Source of the DNA: Streptomyces sp. ICBB 8177
GTDB taxonomy: Bacteria; Actinomycetota; Actinomycetes; Streptomycetales; Streptomycetaceae
Assembly (NCBI RefSeq): GCF_003144095.1
Contig: NZ_NSKH01000018.1
Span: 2,447,541-2,511,540 of the forward strand
DNA length: 64,000 nt
Direction of reading: 5' to 3'
Shown: positions 1 to 11,218 of the stretch, one piece after another
Position numbering within the stretch: the stretch's first letter is position 1
How the letters are laid out: each line of letters opens with the position of its first letter
Notes under the pieces: generated by a model
The model's input: only the letters and a program-made list of their open reading frames with translations
What the model was told of the DNA's origin: nothing
The model's database searches: none
Translations under genes and position numbers: made by a program

Positions 1-1489
1 AGGTCGGCGACAGCGTCGCCGCCAGCACCGCCCGGGCCTCGAACGCGGGCCGCCCGCCGTGCTGGAGGTAGGCGTGCAGGATGTCCGGGGTGTTGACGAA
101 CAGGTTGGGCCGCAGAACGTGCGCCGTCTCCTGGCTCAACTCCGTCAGGTAGTCGGTCAGTTCGTCCTTGGAGTTGCGCCAGGTGAAGTAGGTGTACGAC
201 TGCTGGAAACCGACTTCGGCCAGCGTGCGCATCATCGCCGGGCGGGTGAACGCCTCGGCCAGGAAGATCACGTCGGGGTCGGTGCGGTTGATCTCGCCGA
301 TCACCTTCTCCCAGAACACCACCGGCTTGGTGTGCGGGTTGTCGACGCGGAAGATCCGCACCCCGTGATCCATCCAGTGCCGCAGCACCCGCAGCGTCTC
401 CTTCGTCAGACCGCGGAAGTCGGCGTCGAAGGCGAGCGGGTAGATGTCCTGGTACTTCTTGGGCGGGTTCTCCGCGTACGCGATCGAGCCGTCCGCGCGG
501 TGGTGGAACCACTGCGGGTGCTTGGCCACCCACGGGTGGTCCGGTGAGCACTGGAGCGCGAAGTCCAGCGCCACCTCCATCCGCAGCTCCCGCGCCCGCT
601 CCACGAAGGCGTCGAAGTCGGCGAGCGTGCCCAGGTCCGGGTGGACCGCGTCGTGCCCGCCGTCCGGCGAGCCGATCGCCCACGGCGAGCCGACGTCGTA
701 CGGGCCTGCCGTCAGCGCGTTGTTGGGCCCCTTGCGGTACGCGCGGCCGATCGGGTGAATCGGCGGCAGGTAGACCACGTCGAAGCCCATCGCGGCGATC
801 GCCGGGAGCCGTTCCGCCGCGGTCCGCAGCGTCCCCGACACCGGCGGCTCGCCGGGCTTGAGGACGGCGCCCTCGGAGCGCGGGAAGAACTCGTACCAGG
901 AGCCGAACAGTGCCCTGCGGCGCTCCACCTGGAGCGGCAGCGGCCGGGTGGCGCTGACCAGTTCGCGCAGGGGATGGCGGCCCAGCACCGCCAGGACCTC
1001 GGGCTCCAGGGCCGCCGCCAGCCGGTCGGCGGCGCTCCTGGCCGGGTCGCGCAGCGCGTCCACCACGTCCAGGACGACCGCCCGGCCGTCCTTCTTCGGC
1101 ACGCCCGCCGCCGCCCTCTCGTGCAGCGCGGCGCCCTCGGTCAGCACCAGGTCGGTGTCGATGCCGGCCGGGATCTTAACGCTCGCGGCGTGCCGCCACG
1201 TGCTGAGCGGGTCCGACCAGGCCTCGACGGTAAAGGTCCAGCGCCCTTCGGCCGTCGGGGTGACCTCGGCCCCCCACCGGTCGGTGCCGGGGGCCAGTTC
1301 GCGCATCGGCGTCCAGGGGCCGCAGCGGCCCGCCGGATCGCGCAGCACGACGTTGGCGGCGACGGCGTCATGGCCCTCGCGGAAGACGGTGGCGGACACC
1401 TCGAACACCTCGCCCACCACGGCTTTCGCCGGGCGGCGCCCGCAGTCCACGAGCGGGCTCGGATCGAGTACCGGGATACGACCGATCAT
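1..1489 (-). CDS. glgE: Alpha-1,4-glucan:maltose-1-phosphate maltosyltransferase, C-terminus outside window
   Basis: Transfers maltose from maltose-1-phosphate onto alpha-1,4-glucan (GH13_3). Starting at the ATG on the complement at 1489 the protein begins MIGRIPVLDPSPLVDCG and stays open to the window edge, giving 496 of roughly 660 residues. An N-terminal beta-sandwich is followed by the TIM barrel. Family hallmarks are visible: NPPKKYQDIYP, the nucleophile Asp (about D383) in FRVDNPHTKP, and the acid/base Glu (about E412) in FLAEAFTRP. The RVDNPHTKP context is typical of GlgE rather than a generic amylase. It is divergent from glgP, and glgX lies nearby, so this is a glycogen/trehalose-linked glucan locus. 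The remainder of the gene and any treS/pep2/glgB partners lie to the left. Confidence 0.93.
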   Translation of the reverse strand, partial: MIGRIPVLDPSPLVDCGRRPAKAVVGEVFEVSATVFREGHDAVAANVVLRDPAGRCGPWTPMRELAPGTDRWGAEVTPTAEGRWTFTVEAWSDPLSTWRHAASVKIPAGIDTDLVLTEGAALHERAAAGVPKKDGRAVVLDVVDALRDPARSAADRLAAALEPEVLAVLGRHPLRELVSATRPLPLQVERRRALFGSWYEFFPRSEGAVLKPGEPPVSGTLRTAAERLPAIAAMGFDVVYLPPIHPIGRAYRKGPNNALTAGPYDVGSPWAIGSPDGGHDAVHPDLGTLADFDAFVERARELRMEVALDFALQCSPDHPWVAKHPQWFHHRADGSIAYAENPPKKYQDIYPLAFDADFRGLTKETLRVLRHWMDHGVRIFRVDNPHTKPVVFWEKVIGEINRTDPDVIFLAEAFTRPAMMRTLAEVGFQQSYTYFTWRNSKDELTDYLTELSQETAHVLRPNLFVNTPDILHAYLQHGGRPAFEARAVLAATLSPT

Positions 1490-2065
1490 TGGCTCACCTG
1501 GGCTTACGTCGTTACGTGGTCTCGGTGCCCCCGAAGCCCTTTCTATCCGCTCGCCCGACTTCGCACTCGGCTGCATGGCCGCTCCCCACCGCGTTCACTC
1601 GGTTGGATTTGGATGGCTTCGACGGGAGACCGCGCACCGGTTCCTCCCCCGCGTGCGCGGGCCGAGGGCCGGGACCGCTCACCCCGCCTGGGGCCCGCTC
1701 GGCGAGCCCGCCGTGGTGCCGTGCGCGGGCCGCGCCACGGGTCCCCCGCACCGGCTCGCGGCCACGGCGGACCGGCCCGCGTCATGACCCGTGCCCGGGT
1801 CACCACGACCGGCCGCACACCGCGGGACCGCACCCGGCGCCCGCCCCGGGAAGCCTTCCCCACCGCGTTGCGGGAACACCCCTCAGACCGGCCCGTCCAC
1901 CGGCTTCCCCCGCGGGTCGTCCCGGCTCGCCGGGGCAACGGGGGCGCGTTCGGCCGGATCGCGTGCCAAAGGTGCGCTGGTAGTGCGCCCGTGGAGACTC
2001 GACGACCCCTCCTGGAACGCCGGACGTCGGGCGAAACGGGCACGCGCGCCGCTACGGTCGTAGGC
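1490..2065. other. Divergent intergenic region glgE/glgP
   Basis: This 576-bp gap between divergent glgE and glgP holds no convincing gene. The glgP frame stays open far upstream (to 641), but that stretch is Arg/Pro/Gly-rich, runs through glgE antisense and lacks any glucan phosphorylase similarity. The right end carries a leaderless-type promoter for glgP. The rest is GC-rich with no clear operator that I can see. Confidence 0.6.
2053..2058 (+). promoter_or_regulatory. Leaderless-type -10 box of glgP
   Basis: TACGGT ends 7 nt before the glgP GTG at 2066, so a transcript starting 7 nt downstream would begin at or next to the start codon. No Shine-Dalgarno sequence precedes the GTG, which fits leaderless translation. 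No convincing -35 is visible. Confidence 0.45.
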
Positions 2066-4696
2066 GTGAAGGCTATCCGTCGATTCACTGTCCGAACGGT
2101 CCTCCCCGAACCCCTGCGCCCGCTGGGGGAGCTGGCGCAGAACCTGCGCTGGTCCTGGCATCCGGAGACCCGCGAGCTGCTCCAGTCCGTCGACCCCGGC
2201 GGCTGGCGCGCCGCGGGCGGCGACCCGGTGCGGCTGCTGGGCGCGGTGCCCGCCGACCGGCTCGCCGCCCTCGCCAGGGACCGCAGGTTCCTGCGGCGCC
2301 TGACCGCGGCGGCCGAGGACCTCACCGACTACCTCACGGGCCCCCGCTGGTACCAGGGCGCCGACCGCGAACTGCCCCGCGCCATCGCCTACTTCTCGCC
2401 GGAGTTCGGCATCACCGCGGCCCTGCCGCAGTACTCCGGCGGCCTCGGCATCCTGGCCGGGGACCACCTCAAGGCCGCCTCCGACCTCGGCCTGCCGCTG
2501 ATCGGCGTCGGACTGCTCTACCGGCACGGATACTTCCGCCAGTCGCTGTCCCGCGAGGGCTGGCAGCAGGAGCACTACCCGGTGCTCGACCCCAACGAGC
2601 TGCCGCTGACGCTGCTGCGCGAGCCCGGCGGCGACCCGGCCCGCGTCACCCTCGCCCTGCCCGGCGGCCGCACGCTGCACGCGCAGGTCTGGCAGGCGAA
2701 GGTCGGCCGCGTGCCGCTGCTGCTGCTCGACTCCGACGTGGAGGACAACGGCCCCGGCGAACGCGAGGTCACCGACCGCCTGTACGGCGGCGGCAGCGAA
2801 CACCGGCTGCTCCAGGAGATGCTGCTCGGCATCGGCGGCGTGCGAGCGGTACGCGCCTACTGCCGCGTCACCGGCCACCCGGCCCCCGAGGTGTTCCACA
2901 CCAACGAGGGCCACGCCGGCCTCCTCGGCCTGGAACGGATCAACGAACTCGCCCCGGAACTCGACTTCGACGCGGCGCTGGAGGCGGTGCGCGCCGGGAC
3001 CGTGTTCACCACGCACACCCCCGTGCCGGCCGGCATCGACCGCTTCGACCGCGGGCTGATCGGCCGCCACTTCGGGCCCGGCGGCGAACTGCCCGACGTC
3101 GACGTCGACCGGGTGCTCGCTCTGGGCGCCGAGAGCTACCCCGGCGGCGACCCGGCGGTGTTCAACATGGCCGTGATGGGTCTGCGCCTGGCCCAGCGCG
3201 CCAACGGCGTCAGCACCCTGCACGGCGCCGTCAGCCGCGCGATGTTCGCGGGCCTTTGGCCCGGGTTCGACCCCGAGGAGGTGCCGATCCGGTCCATCAC
3301 CAACGGCGTCCACGCGCCCACCTGGATCGCACCCGAGGTGTTGCGGCTGGCCGCCCGGCAGGTCGGCGGCCAGCGCACCGAGGACGCCCTGACCGTCGGC
3401 GGCGCGGAGCGCTGGGAGGCGGTCGAGTCGATCCCGGACGCCGCGATCTGGGAGCTGCGCCGCACCCTGCGCGAGCAACTGGTCGAGGAGGTGCGCGGCC
3501 GGCTGCGCGCCTCGTGGCGGCAGCGCGGCGCCGCGGACCTCGAACTCGGCTGGTGCGACCAGGTGCTGGACCCGTCCGTCCTGACCATCGGCTTCGCCCG
3601 CCGCGTGCCGTCCTACAAGCGGCTCACCCTGATGCTGCGCGACCCCGAGCGCCTGGCCGGGCTGCTGCTCCACCCGGAGCGGCCGATCCAGATCGTGGTG
3701 GCGGGCAAGGCGCACCCGGCGGACGACGGCGGCAAGCGGCTGGTCCAGGAACTCGTGCGCTTCGCCGACGAGCACCGGGTCCGCCACCGCATCGTCTTCC
3801 TGCCCGACTACGACATGGCGATGTCGCAGGCGATGCTGCCGGGCTGCGACGTCTGGCTCAACAACCCCTTGCGCCCGCTGGAGGCCTGCGGCACCTCCGG
3901 GATGAAGGCCGCGCTCAACGGCGGCCTCAACCTGTCGGTGCTGGACGGCTGGTGGGACGAGTGGTTCGACGGCGACAACGGCTGGTCGATCCCGACAGCC
4001 GATGAGGGCGCGGGCGCCGGGGCGCAGGGCGACGCCGACCGCCGCGACGACATCGAGGCCGCCGCGCTCTACCAGCTGATCGAGTCACGGGTCGCCCCCT
4101 GCTTCTACGACACCGACCGGGGGGGACTGCCGCGCCGCTGGATCGAGATGGTCCGGCACACCCTGGTCACCCTCGGCCCGAAGGTGCTGGCGAGCCGCAT
4201 GGTCCGCGAGTACGTGGACGAGCTGTACGCCCCCGCCGCCAGGGCGCACCGCGCGCTGACCCCTCGGGCGGCGCGCGAGCTGAGCGCGTGGAAGGCCCGG
4301 GTGCGCGAGCAGTGGCCCCAGGTGGCCGTCGACCACGTCGAGGCCCAGCCGGCAGGCGGCACACCCGAGTTGGGGTCCTCGCTCACCCTGCGGGTCAAGG
4401 TCGCCCTCGGCGATCTGGAACCCGGTGAGGTGGACGTCCAGGCGGTCTCCGGCCGGGTCGACGAGTCCGACCGCATCACCGATCCGGTCGTGGTCTCCCT
4501 CAAACCGGCAGGTGGCCGCCCCGACCTCGACGGCCGCAGGCTGTACGAGGGCCCGTTGACGCTGGACCGCAGCGGCCCGTTCGGCTACACGGTGCGCGTA
4601 CTGCCCGCGCACCCGCTGCTGGCCTCATCCGCGGAACCGGGCCTGATCGCCGTACCGCCCGAGACCACCGGGATGACGGCAGGCGTCCTGCGCTGA
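2066..4696 (+). CDS. glgP: Alpha-glucan (glycogen) phosphorylase
   Basis: Releases glucose-1-phosphate from alpha-1,4-glucans using pyridoxal phosphate. The chosen GTG gives an 876-residue protein beginning VKAIRRFTVRTVLPEPLRPL; the segment ELAQNLRWSWHPETREL is the DUF3417 N-terminal domain of the actinobacterial phosphorylase family. Active-site features include YFSPEFGI and GGLGILAGDHLKA near the N-terminus, HTNEGHAGLL in the middle, and the PLP-lysine motif EACGTSGMKAALNGG with K614. The length fits the family. It is divergent from glgE and convergent with the ABC exporter genes, separated from them by a strong hairpin. It and GlgX would work together in glucan breakdown. Confidence 0.93.
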   Translation: MKAIRRFTVRTVLPEPLRPLGELAQNLRWSWHPETRELLQSVDPGGWRAAGGDPVRLLGAVPADRLAALARDRRFLRRLTAAAEDLTDYLTGPRWYQGADRELPRAIAYFSPEFGITAALPQYSGGLGILAGDHLKAASDLGLPLIGVGLLYRHGYFRQSLSREGWQQEHYPVLDPNELPLTLLREPGGDPARVTLALPGGRTLHAQVWQAKVGRVPLLLLDSDVEDNGPGEREVTDRLYGGGSEHRLLQEMLLGIGGVRAVRAYCRVTGHPAPEVFHTNEGHAGLLGLERINELAPELDFDAALEAVRAGTVFTTHTPVPAGIDRFDRGLIGRHFGPGGELPDVDVDRVLALGAESYPGGDPAVFNMAVMGLRLAQRANGVSTLHGAVSRAMFAGLWPGFDPEEVPIRSITNGVHAPTWIAPEVLRLAARQVGGQRTEDALTVGGAERWEAVESIPDAAIWELRRTLREQLVEEVRGRLRASWRQRGAADLELGWCDQVLDPSVLTIGFARRVPSYKRLTLMLRDPERLAGLLLHPERPIQIVVAGKAHPADDGGKRLVQELVRFADEHRVRHRIVFLPDYDMAMSQAMLPGCDVWLNNPLRPLEACGTSGMKAALNGGLNLSVLDGWWDEWFDGDNGWSIPTADEGAGAGAQGDADRRDDIEAAALYQLIESRVAPCFYDTDRGGLPRRWIEMVRHTLVTLGPKVLASRMVREYVDELYAPAARAHRALTPRAARELSAWKARVREQWPQVAVDHVEAQPAGGTPELGSSLTLRVKVALGDLEPGEVDVQAVSGRVDESDRITDPVVVSLKPAGGRPDLDGRRLYEGPLTLDRSGPFGYTVRVLPAHPLLASSAEPGLIAVPPETTGMTAGVLR

Positions 4697-4705
4697 GCCT
4701 TCCGC

Positions 4706-4745
4706 CCGCCGCGCCCCGGGGGACCGTTTCCCCGGGGCGCGGCGG
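4706..4745. terminator. Bidirectional hairpin terminator, glgP / ABC exporter
   Basis: A perfect 16-bp inverted repeat (4706-4721 with 4730-4745, core CGCCGCGCCCCGGGG) with an 8-nt loop lies between two converging stop codons. There is no long T tract, as is usual for GC-rich actinomycete terminators. Confidence 0.75.
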
Positions 4746-4758
4746 CGCGAGCCCCGGC

Positions 4759-6645
4759 TCACACCAGGCTGTCGCGCCAGGCCCGGTGCAGGCCTGCGAA
4801 CTCGCCGTCGCAGCGGGTCAGTTCCGACGGCGGGCCGTCCTCCACCACGCGGCCGTCCGCCATCACCAGTACCCGGTCGGCGATCTCGACCGTGGAGAGC
4901 CGGTGCGCGATCACGAACGCCGTGCGGCCGCGCAGCACGGTGTGCATCGCGCGCTGCACCGCCCGCTCACCCGGCACGTCCAGCGAACTGGTCGCCTCGT
5001 CCAGGATCAGCACCGCCGGGTCGGCCAGCAGCGCCCTGGCGAACGCCACCAACTGCCGCTGGCCCGCCGAGATCCGGCCGCCGCGCTTGCGCACGTCCGT
5101 GTCGTACCCTTCCGGCAGCCCGGCGATGAAGTCGTGGGCGCCGATCGCCCTGGCCGCCGCCTCGATCTGCTCGGGCGTGGCGTCCGGGTCACCCAGCGCG
5201 ATGTTCTCCGCGACGGTGCCGGAGAACAGGAACGCCTCCTGCGTCACCATCACCACCCCGCGCCGCAGTTCGGGCACCGCCAGCTCCCGCAGGTCCACGC
5301 CGTCCAGCGTGACCCGGCCGGACGTCGGGTCGTAGAACCTCGCCAGCAGCTTGGCCAGGGTGGACTTGCCCGCACCGGTCGCGCCGACGACGGCGACGGT
5401 CTGGCCCGCGGGCACCGCCAGGTCGAAGCGCGGCAGCACCTCGCCACCCGTGCGGTACGCGAAGCTCACCCCCTGGAACGCCACCGCGCGGCCCGGCTGC
5501 CCGCTCACCCGCTCCGGCAGCGCCCTGGACTCGGCGGGCTCGGGCACCGACGGGCTCTGCGCCAGCAGCCCGGCGATCTTCTCCAGCGAAGCGGCCGCCG
5601 ACTGCCAGGAGTTGAGGAACATCCCCAGCGGGTCGATCGGCGCGTACAACCGCCGCAGGTAGAGCACGAACGCGGCCAGCACGCCCAGTTCCAGCGAACC
5701 GGCCGCCACCCGGTAGGCTCCCCACAGCACCACCAGCGCCACCGAGGTGTTGGCGATCAGCCACGAGCTGACGGTGAACCGGCCCATCTCCACGATGGCG
5801 TCGCCGTTCGCCGCCCGGTGCGCGCTGTTGAGCCGCGCGAACGCCTCGTCGTTGGCGCGCTCGCGGCGGAACGCCTGCACCGGGCGGATGCCGCCCAGCG
5901 TCTCGGAGAACCGCACGATCACCGACGCCATCGCCGCCGACCGCCGGGTGTAGACCCGCTTGGAGCGCCGCCGGAAGCGGCGGACCGAGAACACCAGCGG
6001 CACCGCCGTCGCCAGCGAGAACAGCCCCAGCTTCCAGTCGAGCCAGATCAGCACGCCCGCGATGTACAGCACGGACAGGCCGACGTTCAGCAGCTCCTGG
6101 AGGCCCTCGGTGAGCAGCTCGCGGATCGCCTCCACGTCGGAGGTGGCCCGGGCGATGATCCGGCCGGAGGTGTAGCGCTCGTGGAAGTCCAGGCCCAGCG
6201 CCTGCGCCTGCCGGAAGATGCGGCCGCGCAGCTCCAGCAGCACGTCCTGGCTGACGATCGCCGAGGACCGGATGAACGTGCGTTGCAGCCACCCGCCGAG
6301 CAGGGCGCAGCCGATGTAGCCGACCGCGGTGGCGATCAGCGGGCCCCGGTCGTGGGCGCGCAGCGCGGGCACGGCGCGGTCGATCGCGTACGCCACGACC
6401 AACGGGCCCGCCTGCACCGCGGCCTGCTGCACCAGCAGCATGATCGCGGCGCACCAGGCGCGCACCTTGTGCGGTCCGACCAGTTCGCGCAGCAGCGCCC
6501 GGGACGCCCCCGGCGGGGCGGGCAGCACGTCGCGGTCGTACGGGTCGCGCCGGGCGGGGGAGCGCCCGCCGGAGTCCGGCCGCGTGCCGTCCGGGTCCCG
6601 GGCGTCGTCGGCGCGGTCGGCCGGGGTCGTCGTGGCGGAGGTCAC
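4759..6645 (-). CDS. ABC exporter, TMD-NBD subunit with canonical Walker B
   Basis: Half-transporter of 628 residues: six-helix ABC_membrane domain (about 60-360) followed by a nucleotide-binding domain with Walker A VGATGAGKST, Walker B VLILDEATSSLD (catalytic Glu present) and H-loop IAHRLST. The signature is RISAGQRQ instead of LSGGQ. The GTG at 6645 is chosen because it overlaps the stop of the upstream ABC gene as GTGA, indicating translational coupling; the longer frame upstream lies inside that gene. With its neighbour it should form a heterodimeric multidrug/lipid-type exporter of the BmrCD/TmrAB class. The substrate cannot be read from the sequence. Confidence 0.88.
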   Translation of the reverse strand: MTSATTTPADRADDARDPDGTRPDSGGRSPARRDPYDRDVLPAPPGASRALLRELVGPHKVRAWCAAIMLLVQQAAVQAGPLVVAYAIDRAVPALRAHDRGPLIATAVGYIGCALLGGWLQRTFIRSSAIVSQDVLLELRGRIFRQAQALGLDFHERYTSGRIIARATSDVEAIRELLTEGLQELLNVGLSVLYIAGVLIWLDWKLGLFSLATAVPLVFSVRRFRRRSKRVYTRRSAAMASVIVRFSETLGGIRPVQAFRRERANDEAFARLNSAHRAANGDAIVEMGRFTVSSWLIANTSVALVVLWGAYRVAAGSLELGVLAAFVLYLRRLYAPIDPLGMFLNSWQSAAASLEKIAGLLAQSPSVPEPAESRALPERVSGQPGRAVAFQGVSFAYRTGGEVLPRFDLAVPAGQTVAVVGATGAGKSTLAKLLARFYDPTSGRVTLDGVDLRELAVPELRRGVVMVTQEAFLFSGTVAENIALGDPDATPEQIEAAARAIGAHDFIAGLPEGYDTDVRKRGGRISAGQRQLVAFARALLADPAVLILDEATSSLDVPGERAVQRAMHTVLRGRTAFVIAHRLSTVEIADRVLVMADGRVVEDGPPSELTRCDGEFAGLHRAWRDSLV

Positions 6646-8570
6646 GCGGCGCTCCTCTCGTCGGTGCCGCCGGACATCAGCCACCGGTACTCGGCGCTGG
6701 TGGCGAGCAGTTCACGATGGGTGCCCACGGCCGCGATCCGGCCCCGCGACAACAGCGCGACGCGGTCGGCGAGTTGGACGGTCGACGGGCGGTGCGCCAC
6801 GACCAGCGCGGTCGTGGTGGCCAGCACCTGCCGCAGCGCGGCCTCCACCAGCGCCTCGGTGTGCACGTCCAGCGCCGACAGCGGGTCGTCGAGCACCAGG
6901 AACCGGGGTCTGCCGACCACCGCGCGAGCCAGCGCCAGCCGTTGCCGCTGCCCACCCGACAGGCTCAGACCCTGCTCGCCGACCTGGGTCTCCACGCCGT
7001 CCGGCAGGTCGTGGACGAAGCCGCACTGCGCGATCGCCAGCGCCCGCCGCAACTCCTCGTCGCTCGCGTCCGGGGCGCCCATCAGCACGTTCTCCCGCAC
7101 GCTGGCGGAGAACAGGGTGGGGTCCTCGAAGGCGGTCGCCACCAGCGAGCGCAACCGGTCGCGCCGCATCGACGCGGCGTCCGCGCCGTCCAGCGTGATC
7201 CGGCCCGCGCTCACCTCGTACAGCCGAGGTATCAGCGTGGTCAGCGACGTCTTGCCGGAGCCGGTCGCGCCGACCAGCGCCATCGTCTCGCCCGAGCGGA
7301 TGTGCAGGTCGATCCCGGTGAGCAGGTCGGGCGTCCCGGCGGGCGCGTCCGGATACCGGAACCGCACCCCGCTGAACCGGATGCCGTCCGCGGCGCGGTC
7401 CGCCTCCGCCTCCGCGCAGTCCGCTGCCTGTCCGCCGTCCGCCCGCCCCTCGTCGTCCTCCGGCGCGTCGGGCGGTACGGGGGTGTCCATCACCTCGAAG
7501 TAGCGGTCGGCCGCCGTGGCCGCCTCGTTGCTGAGCGACAGCAGCCAGCCCAGTGACTCCACCGGCCAGCGCAGCGTCAGCGCGGTGGACAGGAAGGCGA
7601 CCAGCGTCCCGGCCGACACCGTGCCGTCGCAGACCTGGACGCACCCGGCGACCAGGGCCGCGCCCAGCGCGACGTCGGGCAGGCCGGTGATGACCGCCCA
7701 CAGGTCGCCCAGCAGCGCCGCCTTGCGCAGTTCCGTCCGGCGCAGGGCGTGCGACTGGTCGCGGAAGGCGCGGGCCTGGCTGCGGTGCCTGCCGAAGGCC
7801 TTGATGATCCGGATGCCGAGCACCGACTCCTCGACCAGCGTGGTCAGATCGCCGATCTGGTCCTGCGCCCGGCGGGCGGCCAGCGAGTAGCGCGACTCGA
7901 AGTACGAGCAGAGCACCACCAGCGGCACCACCGGGACGAGCAGGATGAGGCCCAGCGTCCACTGCTGCGTCAGCAGGATCGCGAAACCGACCACGATGGT
8001 GGCCGAGTTGACCGCGAGGAAGACCAGCGGGAAGGTCAGGAACATCCGCAGGATCTGCAGGTCGTTGGTGCCGCGCGAGAGCAGCTGCCCCGACCCCCAG
8101 CGGTCGTGGAAGGCCACCGGCAGCCGTTGCAGCCGCTGGTAGAGGTCGCGGCGCAGGTGCGCTTCCAGGCTGGCCATCGGGCGGGCCACCAGCCAGCGGC
8201 GCACCCCGAACAGCCCGGCCTCCAGCACCCCCAGCAGCAGCACCAGCCCGCCGCCGAGCCACACGCCCGCCGGGTCGTGCCGCGCGACGGGGCCGTCCAC
8301 CAGCCACTTGAGGACCAGCGGGATCAGCAGCGACAGGCACGAGGCCAGCACCGCCACCCCGGCGGACCCGAACAGCCGCACCGCGACCGGCCGCACGTAG
8401 GGCCACAACCGCGCCAGCGACCGCGCCGCCGACCGCTTCCCGGCCGCCGGGCCACTCGTGTCGGCCCGATCGATCCCGTCCGCCCGCCCGCCTCCGCCGT
8501 CGTCCCGCCCGCCGCCCTCGTGGTCCTGGCCGCTTTCGCCGTCCCGCTCGCCGCGCCCGCCCTCGGTCAT
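6642..8570 (-). CDS. ABC exporter, TMD-NBD subunit with degenerate Walker B
   Basis: Half-transporter of 642 residues with an N-terminal Gly/Asp-rich tail (first ~40 residues), six-helix membrane domain and NBD. Walker A is VGATGSGKTS and the signature LSLSGGQRQR is canonical, but Walker B reads FLVLDDPLSALD, with Asp where the catalytic Glu is expected; the H-loop VAHRPST is present. Start ATG at 8570 follows a good GAAGGGGG ribosome site. Stop overlaps the next ABC gene by 4 bp. The Asp substitution here, paired with the altered ISAGQ signature in the partner, predicts one degenerate and one active ATP site, as in known heterodimeric exporters. Confidence 0.88.
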   Translation of the reverse strand: MTEGGRGERDGESGQDHEGGGRDDGGGGRADGIDRADTSGPAAGKRSAARSLARLWPYVRPVAVRLFGSAGVAVLASCLSLLIPLVLKWLVDGPVARHDPAGVWLGGGLVLLLGVLEAGLFGVRRWLVARPMASLEAHLRRDLYQRLQRLPVAFHDRWGSGQLLSRGTNDLQILRMFLTFPLVFLAVNSATIVVGFAILLTQQWTLGLILLVPVVPLVVLCSYFESRYSLAARRAQDQIGDLTTLVEESVLGIRIIKAFGRHRSQARAFRDQSHALRRTELRKAALLGDLWAVITGLPDVALGAALVAGCVQVCDGTVSAGTLVAFLSTALTLRWPVESLGWLLSLSNEAATAADRYFEVMDTPVPPDAPEDDEGRADGGQAADCAEAEADRAADGIRFSGVRFRYPDAPAGTPDLLTGIDLHIRSGETMALVGATGSGKTSLTTLIPRLYEVSAGRITLDGADAASMRRDRLRSLVATAFEDPTLFSASVRENVLMGAPDASDEELRRALAIAQCGFVHDLPDGVETQVGEQGLSLSGGQRQRLALARAVVGRPRFLVLDDPLSALDVHTEALVEAALRQVLATTTALVVAHRPSTVQLADRVALLSRGRIAAVGTHRELLATSAEYRWLMSGGTDERSAA

Positions 8571-8619
8571 CGCGATGCCCCCTTCACCGTCCGAGACTAG
8601 AGGCGGGCACTGACAACGC

Positions 8620-11001
<2,382 letters not shown>

Positions 11002-11135
11002 GTCCAGGCCTCCCGCGGCTCGACGGCACCCGGGCGCGCCCCCGCGGGACGCGTGGCCGCCCCCGGCGTCCCGTGCCGCGGACGGATCCCGTTCCTACGA
11101 GAAGTTCCTTCCCTGTTGGCCGCTCGTCGTCACAG

Positions 11136-11152
11136 CGTTTGCCGGGCAAACG
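11136..11152. promoter_or_regulatory. Perfect palindrome upstream of glgX (candidate operator)
   Basis: CGTTTGCC-G-GGCAAACG is a perfect 8-1-8 palindrome in the 217-bp divergent region between glgX and the first L,D-transpeptidase. A second palindrome, GCCGCGG-AC-CCGCGGC, follows at 11168-11183. The first is less GC-rich than its surroundings and has the form of a LacI/GntR-type operator. The regulator is not identifiable from the window. Confidence 0.4.
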
Positions 11153-11218
11153 AGTGGGCGGCCGCACGCCGCGGACCCGCGGCCATCACGCCCGCGCCGC
11201 CCGGTCGTTTGACCCGGC

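Noticed and set aside
641-2065. 475-codon upstream extension of the glgP frame
   Set aside because: It runs antisense through glgE, is Arg/Pro/Gly-rich and lacks any family similarity; GTG at 2066 matches the known N-terminus.
1883-3787. Long complement-strand frame under glgP
   Set aside because: High-GC genes leave long open antisense frames; composition is Gly/Val/Ala/Asp noise and glgP is certain.
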